Counted from the stretch's first letter, positions 44,175 to 52,393 are shown. The stretch is 64,000 bases of DNA from Streptomyces sp. NBC_00306 (GCF_036169555.1 NZ_CP108032.1:3410001-3474000); one strand, 5' to 3'. Made by a program: numbers and translations. The notes: generated from the sequence alone by a model not told the origin.

Positions 44175-45683
44175 TCAGTGCGTCAGTACGGGCTCCCGCT
44201 CCGGCGCCGCCTCGCCGCCCGCTTCCGCGCCCTCCAGATGCTGCTTCGGCCGCGAGGGCAGTGCGAACATCACCAGGAAGATCAGACCCAGTACGCCGAC
44301 CGCCCACCACAGCGAGTTCTGGAACGCCTCGCCGAACGCCTTGCCCACCGCGCTCGGCGCGATCCTGTCGTCGATCGAGCCGAAGAAGACCACCGAGACC
44401 AGTCCGAGCCCCAGCGCGTTGCCCATCTGCATCGTCGTATTGATCAGCCCGGACGCCGAACCGGCGTGCTCGTGCGGCACGTCGGAGAGCACCGCGTCCG
44501 TCAGCGGGGCCACGATCAGGCCCATGCCGAGCCCCATCACGACGAGCGGCAGCATCATCTGCCAGGAGTGGATCGCCGTGCCGTACCGCCCGGCCTCCCA
44601 GATGTAGAGCAGCATTCCCGCGGCCATCGTGACCGCGCCCGCCTGGAGCACCTTGCGTCCGAAGCGCGGCACCAGTTTCTGCACCGAGATTCCGGCCGCC
44701 GCCGACACCGCGATCGAGAACGGAACACCGGTCAGACCCGCCCGCAGCGGGCTCCAGCCCAGGCCGATCTGCATGTAGAGCGTCCAGACCAGGAAGAAGA
44801 CTCCGCAGACGATGCCGAACGTGAGCTGCACGGCGATGCCGGCCGCGAAACTCTTCACCCTGAACAGCGACAGCTCGACCAGCGGCGAACCGTCCCTGCG
44901 CGTCTTGTGCTTCTCGTACGCCACGAACGCGCCGAACACCAACAGGCTGCCGGCCATGCACAGATGACCCCACAGCGGCCAGCCCAGCTCACGGCCGCGG
45001 GTCAGCGGGTAGATCAGCATCAGCAGGCCGAGCGTCACGAGCACGACACCGATCAGGTCGAGCCGCAGCGCCTTCGGGGCACGGGACTCGGTGATGTACT
45101 TGCGGCCGAGGATGAGACCGGCAATGCCGACAGGCAGGTTGATCAGGAAGATCGGCCGCCATTCGAGGCCGAACAGGTTCCACTGGGTCAAAAGTGCGCC
45201 GAGCAGCGGGCCGGAGACCGCGCCGAGACCGATGACCGCGCCGAACATCCCGAAGACCTTGCCGCGTTCGTGCGCCGGGAAGGTGGCGTGGATGATCGCC
45301 AGGACCTGCGGCACCATCAGGGCCGCGGTCGCGCCCTGGAGGAGGCGCGAGGCCACCAGCATCTCCTCGTTCGCCGCGAACCCGCACAGCGCGGAGGCGA
45401 GCGTGAAGCCGGTGATGCCGATGAGGAAGAGCCGCTTGCGGCCGTAGATGTCGCCGAGCCGGCCGCCCGTGATCAGACCGGCGGCGAAGGCGAGCGCGTA
45501 TCCGGCGGTGATCCACTGGATCGCGCCGAACGACGCTCCGAGGTCGCGCTCGATGCTGGGGATCGCGATGTTGACGATCGTGACGTCGACCAGATCCATG
45601 AAGGCCGCGGTCATGACGATGGCGAGCGCGATCCAGCGCCTTCGGTCCGAAGCCGTAGCGGGTACGGCGGGCTGTGAACTCAT
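44175..45683 (-). CDS. MFS drug exporter, EmrB/QacA (DHA2) type
   Basis: A 502-residue, 14-helix multidrug exporter. DLVDVTIVNIAIPSIERDLG near residue 30 is the DHA2 motif D1, GGRLGDIYGRKRLFLIG is motif A, and GAVIGLGAVSGPLLGALLTQ is motif C of antiporters. The C-terminal tail is charged. It is divergent from the WYL regulator across 63 bp, so that regulator probably controls it. It ends at a hairpin shared with no other gene. Confidence 0.9.
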   Translation of the reverse strand: MSSQPAVPATASDRRRWIALAIVMTAAFMDLVDVTIVNIAIPSIERDLGASFGAIQWITAGYALAFAAGLITGGRLGDIYGRKRLFLIGITGFTLASALCGFAANEEMLVASRLLQGATAALMVPQVLAIIHATFPAHERGKVFGMFGAVIGLGAVSGPLLGALLTQWNLFGLEWRPIFLINLPVGIAGLILGRKYITESRAPKALRLDLIGVVLVTLGLLMLIYPLTRGRELGWPLWGHLCMAGSLLVFGAFVAYEKHKTRRDGSPLVELSLFRVKSFAAGIAVQLTFGIVCGVFFLVWTLYMQIGLGWSPLRAGLTGVPFSIAVSAAAGISVQKLVPRFGRKVLQAGAVTMAAGMLLYIWEAGRYGTAIHSWQMMLPLVVMGLGMGLIVAPLTDAVLSDVPHEHAGSASGLINTTMQMGNALGLGLVSVVFFGSIDDRIAPSAVGKAFGEAFQNSLWWAVGVLGLIFLVMFALPSRPKQHLEGAEAGGEAAPEREPVLTH

Positions 45684-45746
45684 AAGAAGAAAGTTAGAGG
45701 TGATATAGGTCAGCTCATGTCCTAGATGCGAGGCATCCTGAGAGAC

Positions 45747-46703
45747 ATGACGGACACTCCGGCACGACTGCTGAATCTGCTCTCCCTCCTCCAGACTCCG
45801 CGCGAGTGGCCGGGCAGCGAGCTCGCCGAGCGCCTCGCCGTGAGCCCGCGGACGATCCGGCGGGACATCGACCGGCTCCGGGATCTGGGATATCCGGTCG
45901 AGGCGACGATGGGCGCGGTCGGGGGCTACCGGCTGGTGGCGGGCGCCGCGATGCCGCCGTTGCTCCTCGACGACGAGGAGGCGGTCGCCATCGCGGTGGG
46001 GCTGCGGGCCGGTGCGGGCCATGCGATCGAAGGTATCGAGGAGGCGTCCGTACGGGCGCTGGCCAAACTGGAACAGGTGCTGCCGTCGCGGCTGCGGCAC
46101 CGCGTCACGACGCTCCAGGCCGCGACGGTTCCGCTGACGCGGGGTGACGGCGCGACGATCGACCCGCAGACGCTGACGGTGATCGCGGGGGCGGCGAGCG
46201 GGCGGGAGCGGCTGCGGTTCGGTTACCGGGCGGGCGACGGCACGGAGACGAAGCGCCTGGTGGAGCCGTACCGGCTGGTCTCGACGGGGCGCCGGTGGTA
46301 CCTGGTGGCGTACGACGGGGGGCGGGAGGACTGGCGGACATTCCGGGTCGACCGGATCTCGGAGCCGTTCGCGACGGGGGCGAGGTTCGAGCCGAGGGAA
46401 CTGCCGACGGGGAGCGCGGAGGCGCTGCTGGGAGCCACGATGTCGCGGCAGCCGGAGCTGGAGGTGGACGTGAGCTTCGATGCGCCGGCGGAGTTCGTGG
46501 TGGCGAGGCTGCCGGAGTCGTTCGGCTCGCCGGTACCGACGCCGGGGGGCGGGTGCCGGCTGCGGACGCGCTCGGTGGACTCGGTGGAGTGGCTGGCGCT
46601 GCGACTGGCGCTGGTGGACTGCGAGTTCAGGGTGCGTGGGCCGGGGGTGCTGGTGGAGTACGTGACGGATCTGGGGAGGCGGTTGGTGAGGGCGTCGGGG
46701 TGA
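45747..46703 (+). CDS. WYL-domain HTH regulator (YafY/DeoR-like)
   Basis: A 318-residue regulator. The N-terminal HTH (LLNLLSLLQTPREWPGSELAERLAVSPRTIRRDIDRLRDLGY) is followed by a WYL domain with LVEPYRLVSTGRRWYLVAYDGGREDWRTFRVDRI, a ligand-sensing fold, and a C-terminal WCX-type part. The ATG at 45747 begins the conserved MTDTPARLL; another ATG 7 codons upstream is possible and neither has a clear ribosome-binding site. Divergent orientation suggests it regulates the MFS exporter. Right after its stop codon begins a 1.4 kb block of repeats. Confidence 0.87.
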   Translation: MTDTPARLLNLLSLLQTPREWPGSELAERLAVSPRTIRRDIDRLRDLGYPVEATMGAVGGYRLVAGAAMPPLLLDDEEAVAIAVGLRAGAGHAIEGIEEASVRALAKLEQVLPSRLRHRVTTLQAATVPLTRGDGATIDPQTLTVIAGAASGRERLRFGYRAGDGTETKRLVEPYRLVSTGRRWYLVAYDGGREDWRTFRVDRISEPFATGARFEPRELPTGSAEALLGATMSRQPELEVDVSFDAPAEFVVARLPESFGSPVPTPGGGCRLRTRSVDSVEWLALRLALVDCEFRVRGPGVLVEYVTDLGRRLVRASG

Positions 46704-46724
46704 GGGGCGGGGGGCGGGGGCCTC

Positions 46725-47108
46725 GGCCCTTGTCCGGCCTCGGGCCCTTGTCCGGCGTCGGGGTCTTGCCGGGCGTCGGGCGCTTAGGCGCCTCGGGTCC
46801 TTGCCGGGCCTCGGGTGCTTGGGCGGGGCCTGGGGTGCTTGGGCCTCGGGCCCATGTCCGGCGTCGGCCCCTTGGGCCGGGCGGGCGCTTGCCCCTCAGG
46901 CCCCTGTCCCGCGTCGGGCCCTTGGGCCGGGCGGGCGCTTGCCCCTCAGGCCCCTGTCCCGCGTCGGGCCCTTGGGCCGGGCGGGCGCTTGCCCCTCAGG
47001 CCCCTGTCCCGCGTCGGGTCCCTGGGCCGGGCGGGCGCTTGCCCCTCAGGCCCTTGTCCCGCGTCGGGCCCTTTGGCCGGGCGGGCGCTTGCCCCTCGGG
47101 CCCCTGTC
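46725..47108 (+). repeat. Tandem repeats: 18 bp monomers, then five 50 bp units
   Basis: Monomers like CCCTTGTCCGGCGTCGGG (18 bp) run from 46725 to about 46813. Five units with exact 50 bp spacing follow, each starting CTTGGGCCGG (46871, 46921, 46971, 47021, 47071, the last two with one change). A 50 bp period breaks any reading frame. The array leads directly into repeat core B, as the related array does into core A at 31.7 kb. Confidence 0.9.
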
Positions 47109-47293
47109 CGGCGTCGGGTCCGGGGGCCCTCCGGGCTCGACTCCTCGGGGTCGGCGGCCTACAGCCGCGTTGCATTGCGTACTCGGGTCCTGCCGCCGAT
47201 CCCCTGCGGGGACGACCCTGCACGCCCCCTCCCAGGTGGTCGAGGACGCGGCCCGCTGGCGGACGACCGGAAGCGAAGCCCAGCCTGTTCGCG
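47109..47293 (+). repeat. Dispersed 185 bp repeat element, copy B
   Basis: Second copy of the element at 31697-31880. Both identical blocks (starting GTCGGGTCCGGGGGCC and GCCGCCGATCCCC) are present, but the segment between and the 3' third differ most, including a stop codon in the frame open in copies A and C. It ends in GCGAA ... TTCGC arms. Confidence 0.85.
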
Positions 47294-48041
47294 GCGCGAA
47301 GCTGCCGCCCCGGGGGTGCGGGGCGCCGACCCCACACCTACTTCTCACCCGCACCCGACAGGTGCGGGGCCCGGGGTGCTTGGGCCTCGGGCCGTGGTCG
47401 GGTGTCGGGTCCGGGGGCCCTCCGGGCTCGACTCCTCGGGGTCGGCGGCGTACAGGTCTGCTGTGTTGGTCACCCGGGTGTTGCCGCCGATCCCCTGCGG
47501 GGACGACCCTGCACGCCCCCTGCCGGGGTCGAGGACGAACCTCGTTGCAGTGCGGGCACAGGCGAACCCGAGCCGGTTCGGGGTGCCCGATGGGATGCGG
47601 CGCGGAGCTGCCGCTACGAGGGGGTGGGGGCGCCAGCCCCACACAAACACCTCTCCACCCGCGCCTGACCGGGGCGACCAGCCAGCGCGGCGCGAAGCTG
47701 CCGCAGCGGGGGTGAGGGGCGCAGGCACAGCCACCAAGAGCTTTCCCAGCCGCACCGGACAGGTGCGCGGGCCCGACCGGCAGGGAGCCGCAACCCGCCA
47801 GAGGGTGGGAGCCGGCCGCACTCTCCTCACGCGCACCGGACCGGCACGCGTGACTCGGCGGCCGCGAAGCTGCCGCAGCTCGCGGGGTATGAGGCGACAG
47901 CCCCTTCGTTTCGCATGAGCAAGTGCGCCAAGCCTCAGCGGCGCGAAGCTGCCGCAGCTGGGGTGTGGGGCGCAGCCCCACAGGAACCTCCCCCATCCGC
48001 ACCGGCAGGTGCGGTTACCCAAGGCTGCGCGATGCTGCCGC
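47291..48041 (+). repeat. Degenerate hairpin array with about 80-90 bp spacing
   Basis: The 18 bp motif GCGGCGCGAAGCTGCCGC recurs at 47291, 47597, 47687, about 47858, 47938 and 48024. The better units also carry GTGGGGC-N3-GCCCCAC (47965-47981) and CGCACC-N5-GGTGCG-type stems (47348-47368, 47751-47767, 47997-48014). Copy C of the dispersed element sits inside the first gap. No ribosome-binding site or protein-like ORF is seen from 46704 to 48138. Confidence 0.8.
47399..47583 (+). repeat. Dispersed 185 bp repeat element, copy C
   Basis: Third copy, 290 bp behind copy B and closer to copy A in sequence. Its 3' end forms CGAACC-N6-GGTTCG. A length difference relative to copy A shifts the frame within the element, arguing against coding. 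Confidence 0.85.
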
Positions 48042-48074
48042 AGACACAGGTCCGTGGGTCCCCCGGACAGACGA

Positions 48075-48110
48075 GGACCCCGACACCGGGGGGGGAGGGT
48101 GCCGGGGTCC
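48075..48110 (-). terminator. hrdD terminator
   Basis: GGACCCCG and CGGGGTCC plus CACC/GGTG form a 12 bp stem with one mismatch, 29 bp behind the hrdD stop codon. Confidence 0.7.
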
Positions 48111-48138
48111 GTATAGGGGGCGGGGTGTCCGCCGAGGG

Positions 48139-49134
48139 TCAGGCCGCCGCGTCGAAGCCCGTGTCGCGCGCCATCCGCTTCAGTTCGAGCAGCGCGTGCT
48201 TCTCGATCTGGCGGATCCTTTCGCGCGTCAGGCCGTGCTCCTTGCCGACCTCCGTCAGCGTCCGCTCGCGGCCGTCCTCGATTCCGTACCGCATGCGGAT
48301 GATCGACGCCGTACGGTTGTCGAGCTTGCCGATCAGGTCTTCCAGCTCCTCGCTGCGCAACAGCGTGAGCACCGACTGTTCCGGTGAGACCGCCGACGTG
48401 TCCTCCAGGAGGTCGCCGAACTGCGTCTCGCCCGCGTCGTCCACCGCCATGTTGAGGCTGACCGGGTCGCGTGCCCAGTCGAGTACGTCGGAGACGCGCT
48501 CGGGCGTGGAGTCGAGCTCCTTCGCGATCTCCGTGGCCTCCGGCTCACGGCCGTTCTCCCTGTTGAATTCGCGCTGCACCCTGCGGATGCGGCCGAGCTC
48601 CTCCACGAGGTGGACGGGGAGACGGATCGTGCGGGACTGGTCGGCTATGGAGCGGGTGATGGCCTGGCGGATCCACCACGTCGCGTACGTGGAGAACTTG
48701 AAGCCCTTCGCGTAGTCGAACTTCTCGACCGCGCGCACCAGGCCGGCGTTCCCCTCCTGGATCAGGTCGAGCAGGGGCAGTCCGCTGCGGGGGTAGCGAC
48801 GGGCGACAGCCACGACGAGCCTGAGGTTGGAGCGGATGAAGACGTCCTTGGCGCGCTCGCCCTCGGCCACCAGTGCCTCGAGCTCCTCGCGCGTGGCTCC
48901 GTCGGCTTCGCTCTCCACCTCTTTCGCGAGGATCTGCTGGGCGTACACACCCGCCTCGATGGTCTGGGACAGCTCGACCTCCTTGGCGGCGTCGAGCAAC
49001 GGCGTACGCGCGATCTCGTCGAGGTACATGCCGACCAGGTCGCGGTCGGCGATCTCCCCGCCTGCGCGAACGCTGCTTGCCCGGTCGGTCCCACTGGTCT
49101 CGGACTGACGGCGGGCGACGGCACGGGTTGCCAT
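48139..49134 (-). CDS. hrdD: Group 2 (sigma-70-like) RNA polymerase sigma factor HrdD
   Basis: Alternative principal-type sigma factor. The 331-residue chain has region 1.2 (DLVGMYLDEIARTPLLDAAKEVELSQTIEAG), region 2 (RSNLRLVVAVARRYPRSGLPLLDLIQEGNAGLVRAVEKFDYAKGFKFSTYATWWIRQAI split over 2.1-2.4), region 3 (LPVHLVEELGRIRR) and region 4 (RTLTEVGKEHGLTRERIRQIEKHALLELK). The N-terminus MATRAVARRQSETSG matches HrdD as I remember it from S. coelicolor. The chosen ATG fits; the frame is open upstream but not protein-like. A SigR-type promoter is visible 60-90 bp upstream. Confidence 0.93.
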   Translation of the reverse strand: MATRAVARRQSETSGTDRASSVRAGGEIADRDLVGMYLDEIARTPLLDAAKEVELSQTIEAGVYAQQILAKEVESEADGATREELEALVAEGERAKDVFIRSNLRLVVAVARRYPRSGLPLLDLIQEGNAGLVRAVEKFDYAKGFKFSTYATWWIRQAITRSIADQSRTIRLPVHLVEELGRIRRVQREFNRENGREPEATEIAKELDSTPERVSDVLDWARDPVSLNMAVDDAGETQFGDLLEDTSAVSPEQSVLTLLRSEELEDLIGKLDNRTASIIRMRYGIEDGRERTLTEVGKEHGLTRERIRQIEKHALLELKRMARDTGFDAAA

Positions 49135-49194
49135 GCGAGCTCCCTTACTGAGTAGGTCGCGACACCCTCTCGGGTGCCCTGCATCCGAAGGAAA

Positions 49195-49221
49195 CAACGA
49201 CTGGAATCCGGACAGAATTCC
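49195..49221 (-). promoter_or_regulatory. SigR-type promoter of hrdD
   Basis: On the minus strand GGAAT-N18-GTTG, an exact fit to the SigR consensus, with the start site expected about 54 bases before the hrdD ATG. hrdD is a reported SigR (thiol-oxidative stress) target in S. coelicolor. Confidence 0.75.
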
Positions 49222-49282
49222 CCGGGGCTGCGTCGATTTTGGTGATCTTGCAGTACCCTGTCCGGCCACCACCGGAGGACGA

Positions 49283-49831
49283 ATGCCGCAGGGACGTACA
49301 GAAGTGCAGGTCAGGCCCGGGAGTGAGGCCGATCTCGTGGCCCTCACCGAGCTGTACAACCACTACATCCGTGAGACGGCCGTCACATTCGACACGGCCA
49401 CGTTCACCCCCGAGCAGCGCCGCCCCTGGTTGCGCTCCCACCCTGAAGACGGCCCGCACCGTCTTCTGGTTGCTCGCGATGCCCCGAATGCGGGGACGTC
49501 ACCCGGGGGAAGCCTGCTCGGTTACGCCACCAGTAGTCCCCTGCGCCCCAAGCCCGCGTACTCCACGTCGGTCGAGGTGAGCGTCTACTGCGCGCCCGAA
49601 GCCGCCGGCCGCGGCATCGGCACCCTGCTCTACACGGCGCTCTTCGAGGCGCTCGCCGGTGAGGATCTGCACCGGGCGTACGCCGGGATCGCCCTGCCGA
49701 ACGAGGCCTCGGTCCGGCTGCACGACCGTTTCGGCTTCCGTCATCTCGGAACGTACGAGGAGGTGGGCCGGAAGTTCGACCGGTACTGGGATGTCGCCTG
49801 GTACGAGAAGAGGCTGGGGCCTGAGGACTAG
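49283..49831 (+). CDS. Pat/Bar-like GNAT acetyltransferase
   Basis: A 182-residue acetyltransferase resembling phosphinothricin N-acetyltransferase. VRPGSEADLVALTELYNHYIRETAVTFDT is the usual N-terminus, VEVSVYCAPEAAGRGIGTLLYTALFEAL is the acetyl-CoA loop, and NEASVRLHDRFGFRHLGTYEEVGRKFDRYWDVAWYEK is the C-terminal family block. GGAGGA lies 4 bases before the ATG. Natural substrates are likely amino acids or analogues; resistance function is not implied by sequence. It is divergent from hrdD. Confidence 0.9.
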   Translation: MPQGRTEVQVRPGSEADLVALTELYNHYIRETAVTFDTATFTPEQRRPWLRSHPEDGPHRLLVARDAPNAGTSPGGSLLGYATSSPLRPKPAYSTSVEVSVYCAPEAAGRGIGTLLYTALFEALAGEDLHRAYAGIALPNEASVRLHDRFGFRHLGTYEEVGRKFDRYWDVAWYEKRLGPED

Positions 49832-49879
49832 GTCGCCGGACCGTTACGCCGCCGGAGCGCCGACCCTAGGGTCCCGTTC

Positions 49880-50920
49880 ATGGACACCACGGGCGACACC
49901 ACCGGCACCCCCGGAGACACCACCGGCACCCTCGACGAAGCACTGGAGCGGCTCCACTCGTCCGGCCCCGAGCGCGACGGCTGGCTGAGCAATCACGGTC
50001 CGATGGCCGTCGAGGCGCTGGTGCGGCACGGCAGATCGTCGTCCGTGCACCGCTGGCTCGACCACTACGGCAGCAAGCTGGAGGACATGCCGGAGCCGAG
50101 CACCCCGGTGACGGCGTCCGACTGGCGGGAGGCTCTCGGCGATCCGCGCCGCATCGCCGACTGGGCCGTGTACTTCGAGCGCGAGACCGCCGAACGCCCC
50201 TGGCGGGACGTACTCGCCGAGTGGTGGCCGCGGTTGCTGCCCGGCATCGCGGGCGGGGCCACGCATCCGGCGATCCGGGTGGGCCACGCCGTGCGCACCC
50301 TGCTCACCGGAGAGGAGACCGGTCCGCGGGTGACCGAGCTGGCACACGCGCTCGGCTACTGGGCCGCCCGGCATCTGCCGTTGCCCGAGCTGCGCACCCT
50401 GCCTCCGGAGGTGACCGCGACGGCCGCGCTCGACGCCGTTCCGGCCGTGTCCGATCAGAGCGGCGGCATCCTGGACCGGCTCGGCCGGCTGACCGCTTTT
50501 CCCGCCTGGCCCGGCGCCACGGCCGACCCGGAAGCGGCCCGCGCGCAGCTTGTCGAGCTGGTCACCGCCGCCACCCATCGCTACGCGAGTCACGGGCACG
50601 GCGAGCCGGTCATGCTGGTGCACGCGGCGACCGCGCCCAATGCCGTGCTGCGCACCCTGCCGGCGCTCCCCCGCGAGCTGTGGGTGCCGAGTCTCGGGGC
50701 CGCGTGGGCCGCGAGTGCCGCGGTCACGGCCGCGTACACACCGGCCGAGGCCGCTCCGTACCGGCCCACGACGGCGAGCCCGGAGGAGATCTTCGAGCGG
50801 GCCGCCGCGCACGGCGACGATCACACGATCAAGTTCACCGACACCGCCCTGGACATCGGTGACCCGATCGCCCTGGCCGCGGCCGTCCGTTCGATCGAGC
50901 TCAACGAGCCCTTCCTCTGA
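49880..50920 (+). CDS. Questin oxidase-like family protein
   Basis: A 346-residue protein resembling the questin oxidase / DUF4243 family, best known from fungal and bacterial aromatic polyketide tailoring where a Baeyer-Villiger-like ring opening is proposed. Motifs are HGPMAVEALVRHG near residue 40, THPAIRVGHAVRTLL near 133, LVHAATAPNAVLRTLPALP near 250 and HGDDHTIKFTDTALD near 313. Conserved His and Asp may bind a metal or cofactor. The start MDTTGDTTGTPGDTTGT is a short repeat (DTTGT). No polyketide genes are nearby, so the role here is unknown. Confidence 0.8.
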   Translation: MDTTGDTTGTPGDTTGTLDEALERLHSSGPERDGWLSNHGPMAVEALVRHGRSSSVHRWLDHYGSKLEDMPEPSTPVTASDWREALGDPRRIADWAVYFERETAERPWRDVLAEWWPRLLPGIAGGATHPAIRVGHAVRTLLTGEETGPRVTELAHALGYWAARHLPLPELRTLPPEVTATAALDAVPAVSDQSGGILDRLGRLTAFPAWPGATADPEAARAQLVELVTAATHRYASHGHGEPVMLVHAATAPNAVLRTLPALPRELWVPSLGAAWAASAAVTAAYTPAEAAPYRPTTASPEEIFERAAAHGDDHTIKFTDTALDIGDPIALAAAVRSIELNEPFL

Positions 50921-50948
50921 GCGGCCCTCCGGGTGCCCGGCCGGCCGG

Positions 50949-51731
50949 TCAGCCGAACTGCACGGACCGCTTCGCCAGGCCCATCCAGAAGCCGTCGATC
51001 ACGCTCTTCCCCGTCGCGAGATCGCCCTCGGACGCTCCGAGAGTGACGAAGAGCGGGGCGAAGTGCTCGGTGCGCGGATGGGCGAGCTTCCCGGCCGGGG
51101 ACTTGTGCTCGAAGTCCAGCAGCGCGTCCACATCGGCGGCCGCCAGTGCCCGCTGACCCCAGTCGTCGAACTCCGCCGACCAGCCGGGGATTCCGCCCTG
51201 CCGCAGCGCCGCCAGATTGTGCGTGAAGAACCCGCTGCCGACGATCAGTACGCCCTCGTCCCGCAGCGGCGCCAGCCTGCGTCCGATCTCCATCAGCTTC
51301 TGGGGGTCGAGGGTGGGCATGGAGATCTGGAGAACGGGGATGTCGGCACCCGGGAACATCTCCACCAGCGGCACGTACGCGCCATGGTCGAGCCCGCGGT
51401 CCGGGATGTCCTGCACAGGCATCCCGGCCGTGCGGAGCATCTTGCGTACGGAGTCGGCGAGCGCGGGAGCGCCCGGCGCGTCGTACCGCACCCGGTAGTA
51501 GTGCTCGGGGAAGCCCCAGAAGTCGTACACCAGGGGCACGGACTCGGTCGCGCCCAGCGCGAGCGGGGCCTCCTCCCAGTGGGCGGAGACCATCAGGATC
51601 GCGCGCGGGCGCGGCAGACCGGCGGACCACGCGGCGAGCTCGCCGGGCCACACGGGGTCGTCGGCGAGCGGCGGAGCGCCGTGCGAGAGGTAGAGGGCGG
51701 GCATCCGCTCCGTGACAGACGTGGCGTTCAT
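50949..51731 (-). CDS. DODA-type extradiol aromatic ring-opening dioxygenase
   Basis: A 260-residue LigB-fold dioxygenase similar to 4,5-DOPA dioxygenase (YgiD). The metal ligands and active site are seen in LYLSHGAPP (His16), VSAHWEEAP (His51), the YDFWGFPEHYY segment, LDHGAYVPL and the late AHPRTEHFAPLFV. It would open catechol-type rings. It is divergent from a MarR regulator, with two AAGTTTCAAG sites between, so it is probably induced by phenolic or quinone compounds (inference). Confidence 0.9.
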   Translation of the reverse strand: MNATSVTERMPALYLSHGAPPLADDPVWPGELAAWSAGLPRPRAILMVSAHWEEAPLALGATESVPLVYDFWGFPEHYYRVRYDAPGAPALADSVRKMLRTAGMPVQDIPDRGLDHGAYVPLVEMFPGADIPVLQISMPTLDPQKLMEIGRRLAPLRDEGVLIVGSGFFTHNLAALRQGGIPGWSAEFDDWGQRALAAADVDALLDFEHKSPAGKLAHPRTEHFAPLFVTLGASEGDLATGKSVIDGFWMGLAKRSVQFG

Positions 51732-51748
51732 GAGGCGACTCCCGATCT

Positions 51749-51764
51749 GCTTGAAGTTTCAAGC
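51749..51764. promoter_or_regulatory. MarR operator candidate 1
   Basis: GCTTGAA-GT-TTCAAGC is a perfect 7-2-7 inverted repeat 17 bp upstream of the dioxygenase start. It contains AAGTTTCAAG, repeated 39 bp further on. Confidence 0.6.
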
Positions 51765-51787
51765 TACACCACAGCTTAGATCCACAT

Positions 51788-51805
51788 TGTTCAAGTTTCA
51801 AGAAC
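51788..51805. promoter_or_regulatory. MarR operator candidate 2
   Basis: This site contains the same AAGTTTCAAG (51793-51802), flanked by GTTC and GAAC. It lies just upstream of the MarR gene's likely -10 (TAGAGT, 51813-51818), suiting autorepression. Confidence 0.6.
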
Positions 51806-51824
51806 TGAGTCGTAGAGTGGAATA

Positions 51825-52349
51825 GTGGAATACATGAACACGGCATCCACCGGTGACGGCGAGAGCGGACCGCGCTGGCTCAGCGACGACGAACAGCGCG
51901 TCTGGCGCGCCTACTTGCACGCCACCATGCTGTTCGAGGACCACCTCGACCGCCAGTTGCAGCGGGACGCCGGCATGCCGCACGTCTACTACGGCCTGCT
52001 CGTCCAGCTCTCCCAGTCACCGCACCGTCGCAAGCGGATGACGGAGCTGGCCATCGACGCCAAGATCACGCGCTCCCGGCTCTCGCACGCGATCGCGCGG
52101 CTGGAGAAGAACGGCTGGGTGCGCCGCGAGGACTGCCCCTCCGACAAGCGCGGCCAGAACGCCGTCCTGACGGAGGCCGGCTTCGACGTGCTGAAGGCAG
52201 CCGCACCCGCCCATGTCGAGGCGGTGCGCCAGGCCCTGTTCGACCGGCTCACCCCCGAACAGGTGGGCCAGCTGGGCGAGATCATGCGGATCATGTCCGA
52301 CGCGCTCCAGCCGCAGGAGTCCGGCGCGGACCTCCCCTGGCTGCGCTGA
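51825..52349 (+). CDS. MarR-family transcriptional regulator
   Basis: A 174-residue MarR protein. The winged helix (MTELAIDAKITRSRLSHAIARLEKNGWVRREDCPSDKRGQNAVLTEAG) lies near residues 70-118, with dimerisation helices on both sides. The GTG at 51825 is 6 bases after a TAGAGT -10-like hexamer and has no Shine-Dalgarno, suggesting a leaderless mRNA; an ATG three codons later is the alternative. It is divergent from the dioxygenase and convergent with an MFS exporter. There is no cysteine in the DNA-binding part, so thiol sensing is not suggested. Confidence 0.87.
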   Translation: MEYMNTASTGDGESGPRWLSDDEQRVWRAYLHATMLFEDHLDRQLQRDAGMPHVYYGLLVQLSQSPHRRKRMTELAIDAKITRSRLSHAIARLEKNGWVRREDCPSDKRGQNAVLTEAGFDVLKAAAPAHVEAVRQALFDRLTPEQVGQLGEIMRIMSDALQPQESGADLPWLR

Positions 52350-52393
52350 TCCGCGTACGCCTGGGGCTGCGCTGATCCGCGTACACATGGGCA

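Noticed and set aside
46801..47918. Several overlapping + strand frames over 300 codons through the repeat block
   Set aside because: They follow the 50 bp and 18 bp repeats, lack ribosome-binding sites, and the element copies shift frame relative to one another.
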